Source: Symsagittifera roscoffensis (Eukaryota > Xenacoelomorpha > Acoela > Convolutidae). From it: a stretch of DNA of 64,000 nt. The stretch is from NCBI RefSeq assembly GCF_963678635.1, contig NC_087064.1, positions 58,414,338 through 58,478,337 of the forward strand, in the 5' to 3' direction. The translations under genes and the position numbers were made by a program. Shown piece by piece: positions 1 to 12,300 of the stretch. Each line of letters opens with the position of its first letter. Position 1 is the first letter of the stretch. The notes under the pieces are model-generated. The model ran no database searches, was not told where the DNA came from, and saw only the letters and a list, made by a program, of their open reading frames with translations.

Positions 1-271
1 AAAACATGAATGATTTCTAGTTTCGCAAATGGAATTTAATTTTAGATTTCTAGCGGAATAAAAACTTACCTGTTGATCCATTTTTCTCAAATTGTATTAA
101 TTTTATCAAAAAAGCACCAATCGTAAATCGTTTTAGAAATTAAACAGCTTGAAGGGCATCTATTTTTTTCTTTGAAATTGGAAAGTTAAGATTTTTTCAA
201 CAATGTCAGTGTTTTTTTTTGTGTTTACTTGCCTTCATTACTCTTTTCCAATCTTCGATTGGCTATGTTTT
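1..271 (+). repeat. Dispersed repeat DR1, 3' portion, ending 20 bp before an exon
   Basis: This stretch matches several intronic copies in the window (12135-12442, 20980-21440, 23160-23442, 25580-25900). Shared landmarks are a 'tttctagtttcg' block, 'agatttc..agcgga/aataaaa', 'ttgatcca.ttttctcaaatt', 'aaagagctttaaggccatct' and a terminal 'ggctatgttt'. The copy is cut by the window edge. It ends about 20 bp before the MORC2 acceptor at 290. Confidence 0.75.
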
Positions 272-290
272 GAATTATGATTTGTTTCAG

Positions 291-381
291 AGGAAGCCAA
301 ACGGGTTATTACGTTTGGAAGATCGGCTAAGAAAGCTATGGACACAAATGTAGTCGGACAGTATGGCAACGGGCTCAAATC
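291..381 (+). CDS. MORC2: MORC2 exon: end of GHKL ATPase motif region
   Basis: The exon follows the acceptor tttgtttcag and ends at a GTTAGT donor. It encodes a [10 protein letters not shown] segment and the glycine-rich lid GQYGNGLKS, which in GHKL ATPases closes over ATP. Its last codon is split as TC|G and completes with the exon at 9173, rebuilding S-G-S-M-R as in other MORC proteins. Two leading bases complete a codon begun upstream of the window, so at least one further exon is missing. Confidence 0.93.
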
Positions 382-3300
382 GTTAGTCTTAACTGCAACT
401 CTTATTCACTGTAAACAAGACTTGAGAAATGGCCCCCATTGGAAACCATAATCATTGTCAAATACGAAAAGGGTTGTTTATACTTTTCTCTCTGGCATTC
501 AACAAAAAAATATGATCAGCTGTTTTTCGAGGTTTTATTCGTGAATTTTTTATTCATTTTGTCTGCTCAGTGCCTCCAAAAGAGAATGGGAAGGCTTTTA
601 GATTAAGGTGGGTCTTTTCTATGTCATTTCAGGTACCATAAAAATCGCAGTATAAAATGAGCAATGACATTGAAATCTTTGATTTAAGATTGTGATTTTG
701 CTGAAATTTAAAACTCTGATATTTTATAATGAACCGTTTTATTTTGCAAGTTGCTTTGGTTCAATCCGACCACTAAATTGAACTAGGGGAGATACAATCA
801 ACATAACAAGCTCCGAGCTCATTTGGTGGCGTTTTTGCTGCTTAGCATTGGCAATTTAGTAGCAACTGTAGCTACTTTTTTGGTTGTTGTTTTAGCTACA
901 TCGATCTCTGCTTCGAGCTTCTGATTGAATTAGAGAGATTGATTGTTTGAGAGATCGAGAGAGAGATAGTTAGGGAAATTTTGTACTACTTTTTTGCTAG
1001 TTACTTATAGTAAATTTTCAAACGATCGTGGCACAGATGCGAGGAAACAAGACTCAGACCGAGGATGCACTCCGGTACATAGCAAGTTTTATTTTTCAAT
1101 GCTCATTTTTATTTCCTTTTTTCAACTTTTTTTGTACGTTAGAGCTACTTGTGAAGTTTTCTCGCTTAAGTTTGCAAAGTGCAAGAGCTACTTGTGAAGT
1201 TTTCTCGCTTAAGTTTGCAAAGTGCAACTTCTGTTGTCAACTGAAGCCATTACTTATGTTTGATAAGTGTAAATGAATATTTTAAATACAGTAACTTAGA
1301 TGGTTTTGATCTTTTTTTTTTGAAAAACCGATTAACATAGTTCAGTCTACTACATAGGTGGCGATGAATTTTGTTTGTTTTTTTCAGGAAAAAGTCCAAA
1401 AATTCGTTCAGGCTCTAATTTACGTTTGCGCGGTTCGACTTTCGATTTTTTTTCAAATTCAGTTCATTTTTTGTTTACACTACGGACTTAGTGAGCGTTA
1501 GTGTTATACTACGACTATTCTTTTTTCTAGTAAATTATTGGTGCCACTTTTGAGGCATGCTTACGGCTTTTTAATAGCATGTGCTTTCCTATTCGAATAA
1601 TAATAAATTAACACAAATAATGCATTTTAATTTCATCAAATGAATCGAAAGAAGCTATTTGTTTCAAACATAACAATAAAAAAACTCGATTTTAGAAATT
1701 TTTTTGAACTCAACGTATCTCGCAATTTTTGAAATGCATAGTTTAAATATAATGTGGTTTTATGCTTTCCAATTGATTACATGCAAAATTATTGTGGATT
1801 CAGTTTGTTGTATTCCAAACTAGTACATGCAAAATTGTCCATTTGTATTTGGTGCCACTTTTGCTGCATGACATTGGCAATTTGTTAGTATTAGTAGCTG
1901 CTTTATCTGTGACTGGTGTTTTATTTCCTGGTTGGTAAGCTTTCGTGGCTCAGAAGGCAGAGCGTGAGACTCCAATTCTCGAGGTAGCAGGTTTGAATTG
2001 AAGCCCATACGTAGCAAATTCTTACTAATTCGAGGCTTAGTTCAATCTTTTCTTATTTCACTTTACAAAGCAGCTTTTTTTCGTGTTCTCGCTAATGTTA
2101 GCGATGCGCAGCTTCGCCTGTGTGAAAAAGGGCAAACTCTACTATCGAACAGCGACAGTTTAAAGGTCAGGTGGTCGACTTCTAATTTCGAAAATGGGTT
2201 TTAATTATCAGATTTCCCAGCGAAACAAAATTTCTCGATTAAAAAACTATAAAAGTTTTAATCTCGCCAATCTTAATTAGAATAATTGAGTTTACATTAT
2301 TGACTGTTTAATTTTAATTCTATTGAAAAAGACGCTTAAATAACATTAGAGCTTTGGTAGAATATATATATTTTTCAAAAGCTTCCGAATTTTGATAAAA
2401 TGAGGATAATTTAATGCTTGATGTGTTTTTTTTTATGTGTTCAATCCAAGGTCGACAATCAAAATAATAGTTTTTATCCCAAATTGAATATCTGAAATAT
2501 AAAGAAAGATATTTTACCTGCGATTGTTTTTTTTAGAGTTCTGCCGGTTTGAAACTTGTCATTTTGACCATGCTCTGGACCTAATTATGCGAACTCTGAA
2601 GTTTTTATTTTGTTATTATGCTGAAAGAATAACGCGAATTATCTATGCGTGTCATTTATTCCTACAAAATTGTCTCTAATTCTTTTGAGGCAAGCTAATC
2701 TGTCAAATTGTTTTTGTAAAAACCAAATTTTCACACTTGCTGTTTGATATTGTCCATAATTTTTGGTTTTTTAATGTTTTCTTTACAAAAAAAACTATTA
2801 TCAATTAAGGGGCACTCAGAATACTCAAGTATTCGACCCCTTCGCCACACATAGAGTTACCCCTTTGGTACTATTTTACGATATCCATTCTTGGCTGACT
2901 GACACTAATATTTTTTCAAAAGGTACTGGCAGTAATGTTGTGGGGAATGCGCACTCAAAAACCCCTTTTTTAACTGATAGCCTTCCAAAAAGTTCTCTAA
3001 AACGGCACAGAAATTTTTTTGTCGAAAGAAGGTTTTTGTAACGATTGGGAGAGCTCGGGAATCTAATTTGATTGACAATAAAAAGGTCACCAAAGTTTTA
3101 TAAAATTTAATGTAAATCACCCTTAAGAAAATTAAAGTTCCGCCCCTGAATACAACGGTTCTCTTTACAACATGAAAAAAATTTGTAAACTGTAACTCAA
3201 CCGCCAATTTATAATACAACCCTATTATTATTATCGGTTGAGTTTCAACTTCGTAATTTTTCATACTGTTTTAACAGAGCTTCGTTATGTTTTTTATGCG

Positions 3301-6300
3301 TGCAAGACTATGAACATAGTGAAGACTCTTGGATAGGTCGTGATGAAATTTTTTCAGGCTCCAATTTGATTTCCCGTGGTTTGATTTTTGATTTTTTTCA
3401 AGTTCAGTTTATTTACTCTGTCGAAAGAAAGCAAACTCCTCTATCGAACAGCTTAAATGTGTTATAAAAAAAAAACAGGAATTTACATCTAATTTCAAAT
3501 TGGGTTTTAGTTTCCAAATTTCCCAGCGGAATAAAAAGTTTTGACTTCGATCCAGTTTTCTCAATTAGGGTCAAGTGTATCTAAAAGTGTTGATCTGAAA
3601 CTGTTCAGAAATGCAAAGAGCTTTAAAGCCATCTTTTTTATTCTTTAAAATTTTTGTCTGTTTAATTGTGTTCCTTGACGTTTTCCAACTGTTTGTTTTT
3701 AGAACTTTGTGAAGTTTGTGCTTGATCTTTTTTGTTTTGATGGTTTGTATTCCGAAACCCGCTTTTTCATTCCATTTTCCCTGAAGAGCAGAACAAAAAG
3801 AAAATAGCGAGAATTTTAATTCTACAATTGGATTTTTTGGAATCAACGACGGAATTAAAAGCTTGGAAAAACGGAATTAAAATCATGGAAAAACGGAATT
3901 AAAATCATGAATTTTTTTTAATGAATTGTTTTTAGGAGTCATGGTCATAGTGAATACTTTAAATAGGTCTTATTTTCTTTTTTTTCAGGAAGTCTAAAAT
4001 TTGTTTACACTAGGGACTTTAGTGAGCGTTAGTGTTATACTACGACTATTCTTTTTTTTTCTAGCCTATGTCGCAAATATTGGTGTTTCTTTTGAGGCAC
4101 TCTAACGGCTTTTTGATAGCATGCGCTTTGGCATTCAAATAGTAATAATTTAACACAGATGATGCATTTTAAATTCATCAAACGAATCGAGAAAAGCTAT
4201 TTGTTTTGAACAAAGTAACAATAAAAAACTTGATTTCGGAAATTTTTGATTTACTCGAGTTCTCTTTTGGTGCTTTTTTTTTACGATATCCATTCCCGGC
4301 AGACTGACCTTAAAGGTGCCTTTTTCAAAAGGTACTGGCACTAATTTTCTGGGGAAGTGCGCGCCCAAAAATGCATTTTTTCTAAGTTGAAGCCTTCCAA
4401 GAAGTTCCTTAAATCGGCACAGAAATTTTTGTCGAGTTAGGCCTTCTGTAAGGCTTTGGGTTGAAAAACTAATCTGATCGACCTTAAAAAAGGTCACCAA
4501 CATTTTAGAAAATTTGATGCAAATCACCCTTAAGAAAATCTCAGATCTGCCCCTGAATACAACGGTTTCCTCTTTAGAGCACGAAAAATATTCTAAACTG
4601 AAACTCAGTTGGCAATTTATGATACAACCTTAATGTTGTCGGTAGAGTTACAATTTCGTAATTTTTCCATGCTGTTTTAACGCCTGCAATTGTTTTTCTT
4701 GCTTGTCTTTCTCGATATTTGTTCGGCTCAACGAATTTCAACTCTAATGTTGTCAGCTGAGTAGATTCGTTATGTTTTTTTTTAGTTTAAGAAGCGATAA
4801 ACGTAGTGAAGGCTCTTGAGTAGTTCGTGATGAATTTTTTCAGACTGAAATTTGATTTCCCGTGGTGTGACTTTTGATTTCTTTTCAAGTTCAGTTCATT
4901 TACTTTGTCGAAAGCCGGCAAACTTCTCTATCTAGCTAAAGTGTAAAAGACTTAAAAAAATATGATTACTCTCGCAAATTAAAAAAAAAAATTAGTGTAC
5001 AGTATTGACTGTTTGACGCAGTTTTTTTTTTTTTAAAAAGACGCTGAAATAACATAAGAACGTTTGTAGGTTTATTGTTTTTAAAAGCTTTTCCGACTTT
5101 TGAAATGAGGATTATCGAATGCTCGGTTTTTTTTTCGTGTTCAATCGAAAAGCAATCAAAATAAGAGTTTTTATTCCAAATTACTATTCTGAGTTCAAAT
5201 GTAGAACAATTGCTTTTATAAGAGTTCTGTTGGTTTGAAACTTGCCCATTCGGCCATGCTCTGGACTAAATTATGCGCATTCTAAAGATTTTATTTATGT
5301 TGCTGAAAGAGTAATGCAAATTATCTATGCTTGTCAATTATCTCGCACTTCAAAATTGTTTGAAATGAATTGAGGCATGCTAATCTGTCATATTCCTTTT
5401 GTAATACCCAAGTTTTCACGCTTGCCGTTTATATTGTCAATTTTTTTTTCATTTTTGATGTTTCAAAAACAACTATTGGATACCAATTAAGGGGCAGTCG
5501 GAGTACTCAGCTGTTCGGAGTACCCCATTACCACCCAAAGAAAAGCCCCATTGGTTTTATTTTAGGAATCTGTTTTCGGCCGACTGACCCTAAAGGTACC
5601 TTTTTTCAAAAGATATTGGCACAAATTTTGTTGGGGAGCGCGCGCCCGAAAATTGTGTTTTTTAAAATCAAAACCTTCAAAAAAGTTCTAAAACGGCCTA
5701 CAAATTTTAATCGAAATAAGGCTTTTGTAATGTTTTCAATGTTTTGGGAGAGCTCAAAAAACAAGTGTGATCGACCTTAAAAAAGGCATCATAATTTTAG
5801 AAAATTTTCTGCAAATCCTCCCTTCAGAAAATCTTAGATCCATCCTTGAATACAACGGTTTTCTCTTAAGATTAATGTTCAGCTGTGAAAAAATCAGCTT
5901 AAATGAGCAACGCATAAAGGCACAAAAAGGCAGCTTGTATATCATAGCGATACCCTGAATGTTATGACTGCCCCTTAATCCCTATTGAATAGTTTTTGGG
6001 AAAAGAAAATTTTGAAAAATTATATCTATTATATATTTAAATGCGGGCTTCACTATCTCGCCTTGCTTAAGCTTTTCAACATATTTTTTGCATGTTTAAC
6101 GAAAGAATGTTTTCAGGATTAAGCTATATCGTATATTGCAATGGTTACTAAATTTTCTTCGATTTTCCAGTTGAGTTCAGCGTTTATTTAACCGAGTTTA
6201 AAAAAAGGAGCAAAATTGTGGAATATTGTCAGGGTTCCGCCAGGGGTTGCGAAATCGACATCCAATTGTGAATGCACAAATCCTTTTAGTATACGAGATA

Positions 6301-9300
6301 CGACGATTTATGTGGTTTTTTCAAAATTTTTCAAAAAATAAATTACGTAATTCAAAAAATTTGAAATTCCCAACCCTGCAGTTGGGTGCTGTTAGATTAC
6401 TCTTAAGGATTGCGATTCTTGCCTCCAAATATGACTGCTCGTTATTGCTCAAACCTTGTAGTTCTCGAGATATGACCTGTTTTATGATTTTTTTGTTTTC
6501 ATTTTTCAAAAAACTTGGATATAAAAAAAACTAACCCAAATTGAGTTTCTCAATCAGCCCCATAGTGGAACGCTTTCAGGGTACATGCAAAGGTTGAAAA
6601 TCTGGCGTCCAAGTTTGACTGCTCAAATCCTTTTGGTTTTCGAGATACGGCGTTTTTTATGATTTTTTTTTTTCAAAAAACTTGAAAAAATTTAGATTTA
6701 AAAAATTCAAAGATTTGAAATTCCCAACCCTTAAGTTGGGGGCTATCAGAGTAATCTCAGAGGTTGCGAATCTTGCCTCCAAATTCGACTGCTCAATTTT
6801 TTGCAGTTTTTGAGATATGACGTTTTTTATGGTTTTTCATAAAAAAAACTTTTAGAAAACTTAAATTTGACGTTTCATAAAATTTGAAATTCCCATCGCT
6901 GTAGTTGGGAACTGTGAGAGTACTCTCAGAATTGCAAATCTTGCGTCTAACTGCGCTTGCTCAATTTATTTAAGTTTCGAGATGTGACGTTTTTTGATGT
7001 CATTTTGAAATGTACTGAGATGTAAAAATTTTGGTTTTTCAATGTTTGAATTAACAAAAACTTTTACAATACATTTTTTTTACAAAATCTGTAATTACCA
7101 ACCCTTTAATAGGGTGCTCTCAGATTACACTCATAAGATGCAGATCTTAACTGCAGTTTATTCGGTTTTCTATTATGTTCTTAAAAGTTCGTAGCACCGG
7201 AGGTGCGTTACACGCTCGCTAGTATAGATAATATCAAAGATCAGGGGTGAAAATTTGAATCATACAAAATTATTACGAGCCTCTCTATTCATTTTGGAAG
7301 GGCTTTGTTATGCAGGATAATACGCCACGCATAAATAATTCAAGTTATGCTTTCAGGATTATTGATAAAATCTTCAAAGCAAACATAAAATATTCCACAG
7401 CATGGCCAAAGTGGAAATTTTCAAACTCCCAAAACTTTGCAAAACTTCGGAGGTAAAATTGATTTTTTTTAAATTTTGATTGCGGGGAGTCGATATTTTC
7501 AATGAAGCATAAAAATTTTTTGCTAAAAACTATTTCGATCACCGAAAATTGGCTCAATAAAAAAATCGCACTAAGTATAACTTTTCCGTTTTTCTTTCGA
7601 AAGTCGGAACGATAAATCAAAGACAATGCAACAGAAACATATCTTTCGATCAAAGAATTGAAACGTTCAACTAGCAAATGAACGATGCTTACAAGTTAAT
7701 TGGATTCCAAATCAAACATGTCAGCCTAAAAGTGAACTTTTGAAAGGCTAAAAGGCCTGCGGTGCATCCTTGAATACAAATTAATAATTACCCGTGCGAT
7801 AAGCAAAGGTATTGCAATCGGGTATACTTTTTTCCCTAAACAACTTTGTCCACAGGACTCATCGACTCCTGGTGGTACCTTGGTTCGTTACAAATTCAAA
7901 TTTCTTACTTTCCTGCACACTAAGCTGGGAGGCAAGAAGCGAATCCGCCTTGGAAGGCAAAGGTCTTGGGCTCAAATCTGACCAGGACCTGTTTTTTTAA
8001 CGCTACAAGTTTCGGTTCAAAAATTTCAGCCTATTGTTTGTGTGCTTGTGTTTTGTCGGCTTAGTTGCCAGATCTAAGAATCGTTCATTTTTGGTGCAAG
8101 CAATTTTCGCTGTAGTTGCTTAGTGTCTGAGCATTTTAAAAATCGAAGTTTGCTTTTTACATTGGTTGGAATTTTACCAACTCAATTTGTTAAAATTTCG
8201 TTTTTTTTTTGTGTGCGTGTGTGTTCTGAGGGGAAGGTGGACTCAACTTTTTTTAAAATTATTTTTGATTTTTTTTGGCATGTTTGTTACTGCTTGGTTA
8301 GTTTTGTTCCGATGCTAATTTTGCATTCTATTCCTTGGCATGTTATTTTTTTAAAATGTATCTTCATTCATTTTGATAGATTGGTTGAATGTATACTTAT
8401 AACACATCGTTATTGCTTTTTGCTGATGAATTTTCGGCTTCGATTTAGCTCTCGGCTTAGCGTCCGATTATGTGTACCGCCTCATTTCAGTTCTTATATG
8501 GCTTTTGTGTATACTATTTAGGCAGTACATGTATATTTTCCAATAAAATTTTGACGAACAATTTTGGTTGATTTTCAGCTAATTAGCTGTCGGCTTTAAT
8601 TCTGTCGGCTTATTTACCTAATATTTTGTTCCTACAAATTTCTTAAATTATTTATGAGATCGTGAACACTTTGGCCCCAAATTTTAATAAGTTTAAACAT
8701 AAAAAATTGATTTTCATATTTTTGTGTCTAGTTTCGACGCTTACTACTGTCGAAGTCCTCTTGGATAGTTCTTGAGTGTTTTGCTGTTTCAATCCTTTAC
8801 TTGTTGTATGGCAGTGTTGAATCGCCGTTTAATTTGACCATGATTTGAAAGAGTTCCATTAAAGAGCCGGTTTCTAAAACTCATCGCCGCAGAAATTGGG
8901 CTTATTTTTCCGCCGCCTGCGTCGCAGAAATTTTTATTATTTTTCCGCAGCTTTTTGCCTTGTCTGAGTGCATTTTTGCTCTGGTTATTTTTTGGGCTTC
9001 GAATATGAACTGAATATATAATTAGAGGTTTCTAGTTTTCCAAGGGCCTGGATAGACGAGCACCTTATGAAGTAAAATAACGTTAAATTAAGGATTGTTT
9101 ACTCTTGTCCTAAAATCAAATGCGCCAAAGTTTGGTACTAGTCAATTGCGATGTTATTGTTTGAAATTTTAGGGGATCCATGAGAGTGGCGAAGGATTTC
9201 ATTGTGTTTTCGAAAACGAAAGAGCAGCACGTTTGTATCTATATGTCTCGAACATTCCACGAGGACGAGAAAATAGACGAAGTCATTGTCCCCATACCCT

Positions 9301-12300
9301 CCTGGGACTCCAAAAACAGAAGACCTTTCCCGTCTACTCCTGAAGATTTAGAACGGGTATGTTACATGGAAGCAAACGCATATATTTCTGAAGGGTTCTT
9401 CAATAATTTATATCAAGTACTATTTTGAAAGCAATTAGTGAACACATAAAATTGCTGTAGTCTCAAAGTCTCAAACTTGGTCAGAAGTGTCTCAAACTCA
9501 ACATTTTTACTCGATAAGACTACTAATTTTCAGCAAAGACCTATTGAAAGCATTTCTATCCTAATGGTTGATGTGTGAGCATCGTTATAATTTTAGCACA
9601 CAAAAGAACTGGAGATCATCTTCAAACATTCTCCGTTCAAAACAGAAGCTGACATTTTTGCGCAGTTCGACAAGATTGAGAGTGATTCCGGAACATTGGT
9701 TATTCTAATCCACATGAAGCTCTTGGACAACGGGGAGCCAGAACTAGACATCGATTCTGACCCGACTGATATCATCATGGGAAGCGAGAAAGGATTGTCT
9801 CATGAGGGGTGAGTACTAATTGCTCTTGAGATGTCTGTTATGCGTTTGTTTGGCTTTTGTCGCCGTCGTAAGTTTTAATTTGGATATTTAATAGGCAAAT
9901 AGTTCTATGGAAAAAACGGAGATAGTAACAATAAAGACCAGATATTCTCACCTCGAATCAATGAAGTACATGAAAATGAATCAAATGAGTTTCTGAAAAC
10001 AATTCAACTAAACAGATGGATGCTTTCTCAAGGTTCCGTGGAAGTGTTTTGGGCTCTTCACAGTAGGGGATTTAGGTTGCATGGAATATGCACTATTTTA
10101 TGACATGCATGTTTTGCCACCAATCCTAATTTCTTTTGAAATGCTCCAATGTACTCTTAAATGCGAGGGGAGAGCACACACCAAAAAAATGCGTTTTTTG
10201 CTCAAAACCGTCCAAAGTGACTTCAAAATTCATTTTAGTGCGGTTTCATTTTCAGAGTTTGCATAAAAACGTTATTCAAAATCTTTTAGCATTTCAGGGC
10301 AGCTCAGAAAACCTGTTCAACCTGAAAAAAATCCGAGAAAGTTTTCGAAAATCCGTCTAACACCTTAGAAACAGGACGAGCCATGCGCGTATATAGAATT
10401 TTGTGTTTCGTAACCTTCGAGGTGTTGTGAAAAAAGATCTATTTCGACCACCTCGAGATATTAAATTTTGTAGTTTTTTGTTTTGAAGCAACATGTCAAA
10501 AAGGCATAGTCTCTTGCATAGAGAATTTTTTATTGGCTGAAATTTCAGTTTATAGATAAGACTAACTTTCCAAAAAAATAAGGATAACCTTAAGTGTTGT
10601 ATTTCAGCTTGGTTCTGGAGAGGCGTTCTCTGCGTGCTTACACCAGTATCTTGTATTTGGAGCCAGTGATGAAGATCTACATCCAGGGCGTGAAAGTACA
10701 GACACGTCGACTAGCCAACTGTCTCTACAAGCCGAAACAATTCAAATTTACCTCTAATAGATTCAAAACGAGAGCAGAAAACGATGCAAGAGAAGCACGT
10801 GAACATGCGAAGCTAGCAGAAGAAAAAGCGAGAGAGAAGGAGAGTACATATCGTGACTTGTTGAAAAGACTGGGCAATTCGACTAACAGAGACTCTCGGT
10901 CTAAGTTGAACCTGGCGAAGAATGACGCGGAGGACCACAGATCAGAAGCGATCATTAAAACGAAATTAGCAGACCAGAAAGATAAGTAGGTTTACACAAA
11001 CTAGTTTCGACTATGACTATTAAAACGTGCGTTACGTGTTACAATTAATTCACTACGTGCCTAAATCTAGAAAATAGAGTTTCAACTTTTATGTTTCCAA
11101 ACTGTTGACCTTTGACTAGATGGGGCCATGTTTTTGACATTATCTTTCGTTTTTTTTTTGAAAAAAAAGGAAACATCTCAAGTTTTTCTGCAGGAAGATA
11201 TATTGTATAATTTCAACCAATTGTTTCAGAATGCTGAAAGATCCCAAAATTCTCCACCTCATTTTTGGCTTCAACATAGAAAACAGATCCTGTGACGGCA
11301 TGTTCATGTACAACTGTGGTCGACTGATCAAAATGTACGACAGAACGGGACCTCAGCAGGACGGAAAAGTGACCTGTCAGGGGATTGTGGGAATTGTAGA
11401 TGTACCCTATATTGTGTTGCAACCGGCTCATAATAAGCAAGATTTTGCAGATGGAAAAGAGTACAGACATTTACTGAAGGTTAATATGTTTTGTAAATCG
11501 TAGTACTATTTCAACTGGCCTTAAATTCAACGCTCTCTCTCTCCGTTCCCAAAATTGCAATCGGCTCAAAAAAAATGATGTACTGATTCACGTTAATGAA
11601 TTTGAAAGTAAAAAAGTGCTGAAATTCCCAGTGGACTAAAAAAAATAAGTTAATGGTCCAGTTTATTTTATTAGGGTTAGTTTTATGGAAAAAAGAATTA
11701 TAACAGATTATTCGTTTTCAAGAACTCTTTAACTGTTTCAAAAACAGTTTTTTTCTGAAACGTGTTAAATATTCGAAAAAAAATAGGTTTTTCGGTTTCC
11801 TTGAGTTTATTGGTAAATCGTAGTACTATTTCAACTGGCCTTAAATTCAAAGCAATTGAGATTAGATAGATGAATATGAACGAACTCACCTGGATAACTG
11901 CATTCGCTACGCAGAATAACAATCATCTTCGAACACAATATGGAAAATTAATTGAAAGAGCAACGATAAAAAATCATTATTTACTCTATCGTCAGCTTAG
12001 TGTTTTATTAAGAACCTTTTTTCTAACCTAAGTCGCGAATATTGATGCCACTTTTGGGACATCTTTTTAGCTTTTCAGCAACAAAATAAGAAGGTTCGAA
12101 CCTGGGCAGGGTCGGATTTTTTATGAAATTTTTTGTAACTTAGAAGGCAAACTCCACTGTCGAACACGAAACATCTAAAATTCACAAAAAAACGTGTTCG
12201 AAAGTGGAATTTAATTTTCAGAATTCCCAGAGAAATAGAAGAATTACTTATTGCTCCAGTTTTCTCAAATTGGGTTAACTTTAAAAAAAAGTGTCCATGA

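Larger units (their letters stand above)
1380..5970. repeat. Diverged 2.5-2.7-kb internal duplication of the intron
   Basis: Sequence at 1470-1715 (landmarks gtgagcgttagtgttatact and atgcattttaa.ttcatcaa) recurs at about 4000-4250. Sequence at 2320-2815 (aaaagacgct.aaataacat, accatgctctggac..aattatgcg) recurs at about 5025-5490, and in part again at 54180-54545. The offset is 2535-2710 bp. Copies differ by many substitutions and indels, so the duplication is old or represents two insertions of one long composite element. Confidence 0.7.
382..9172 (+). other. 8.8-kb MORC2 intron built from repeats
   Basis: No host coding sequence was found. The intron contains a 43-bp tandem duplication (1141-1226), tRNA-derived SINE-like units (about 1941-2125 and 7913-8110), DR1 fragments (about 3340-3560, 4800-4960), a 2.6-kb internal duplication (1380-3290 repeated at 3960-5970), hAT-like MITE relatives (2836-3148, 4257-4555, 5500-5850) and a 170-bp tandem repeat (about 6180-7190). 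Open frames here, such as 8123-8521, lack recognisable domains and lie in T-rich repeat sequence. Confidence 0.8.

Noticed and set aside
2905-3264. Minus-strand 119-codon ORF
   Set aside because: It overlies a degenerate hAT-type MITE; the same ORF is not kept in the related copies at 4257 and 5500.
5487-5978. piggyBac-type MITE with TTAA target sites
   Set aside because: The inverted repeat continues outward beyond TTAA, so TTAA is part of the arms and not a target duplication.
8123-8521. 132-codon ORF in the large MORC2 intron
   Set aside because: Hydrophobic, T-rich composition following a SINE tail. No domain, and it lies inside a spliced intron of a well-supported gene.
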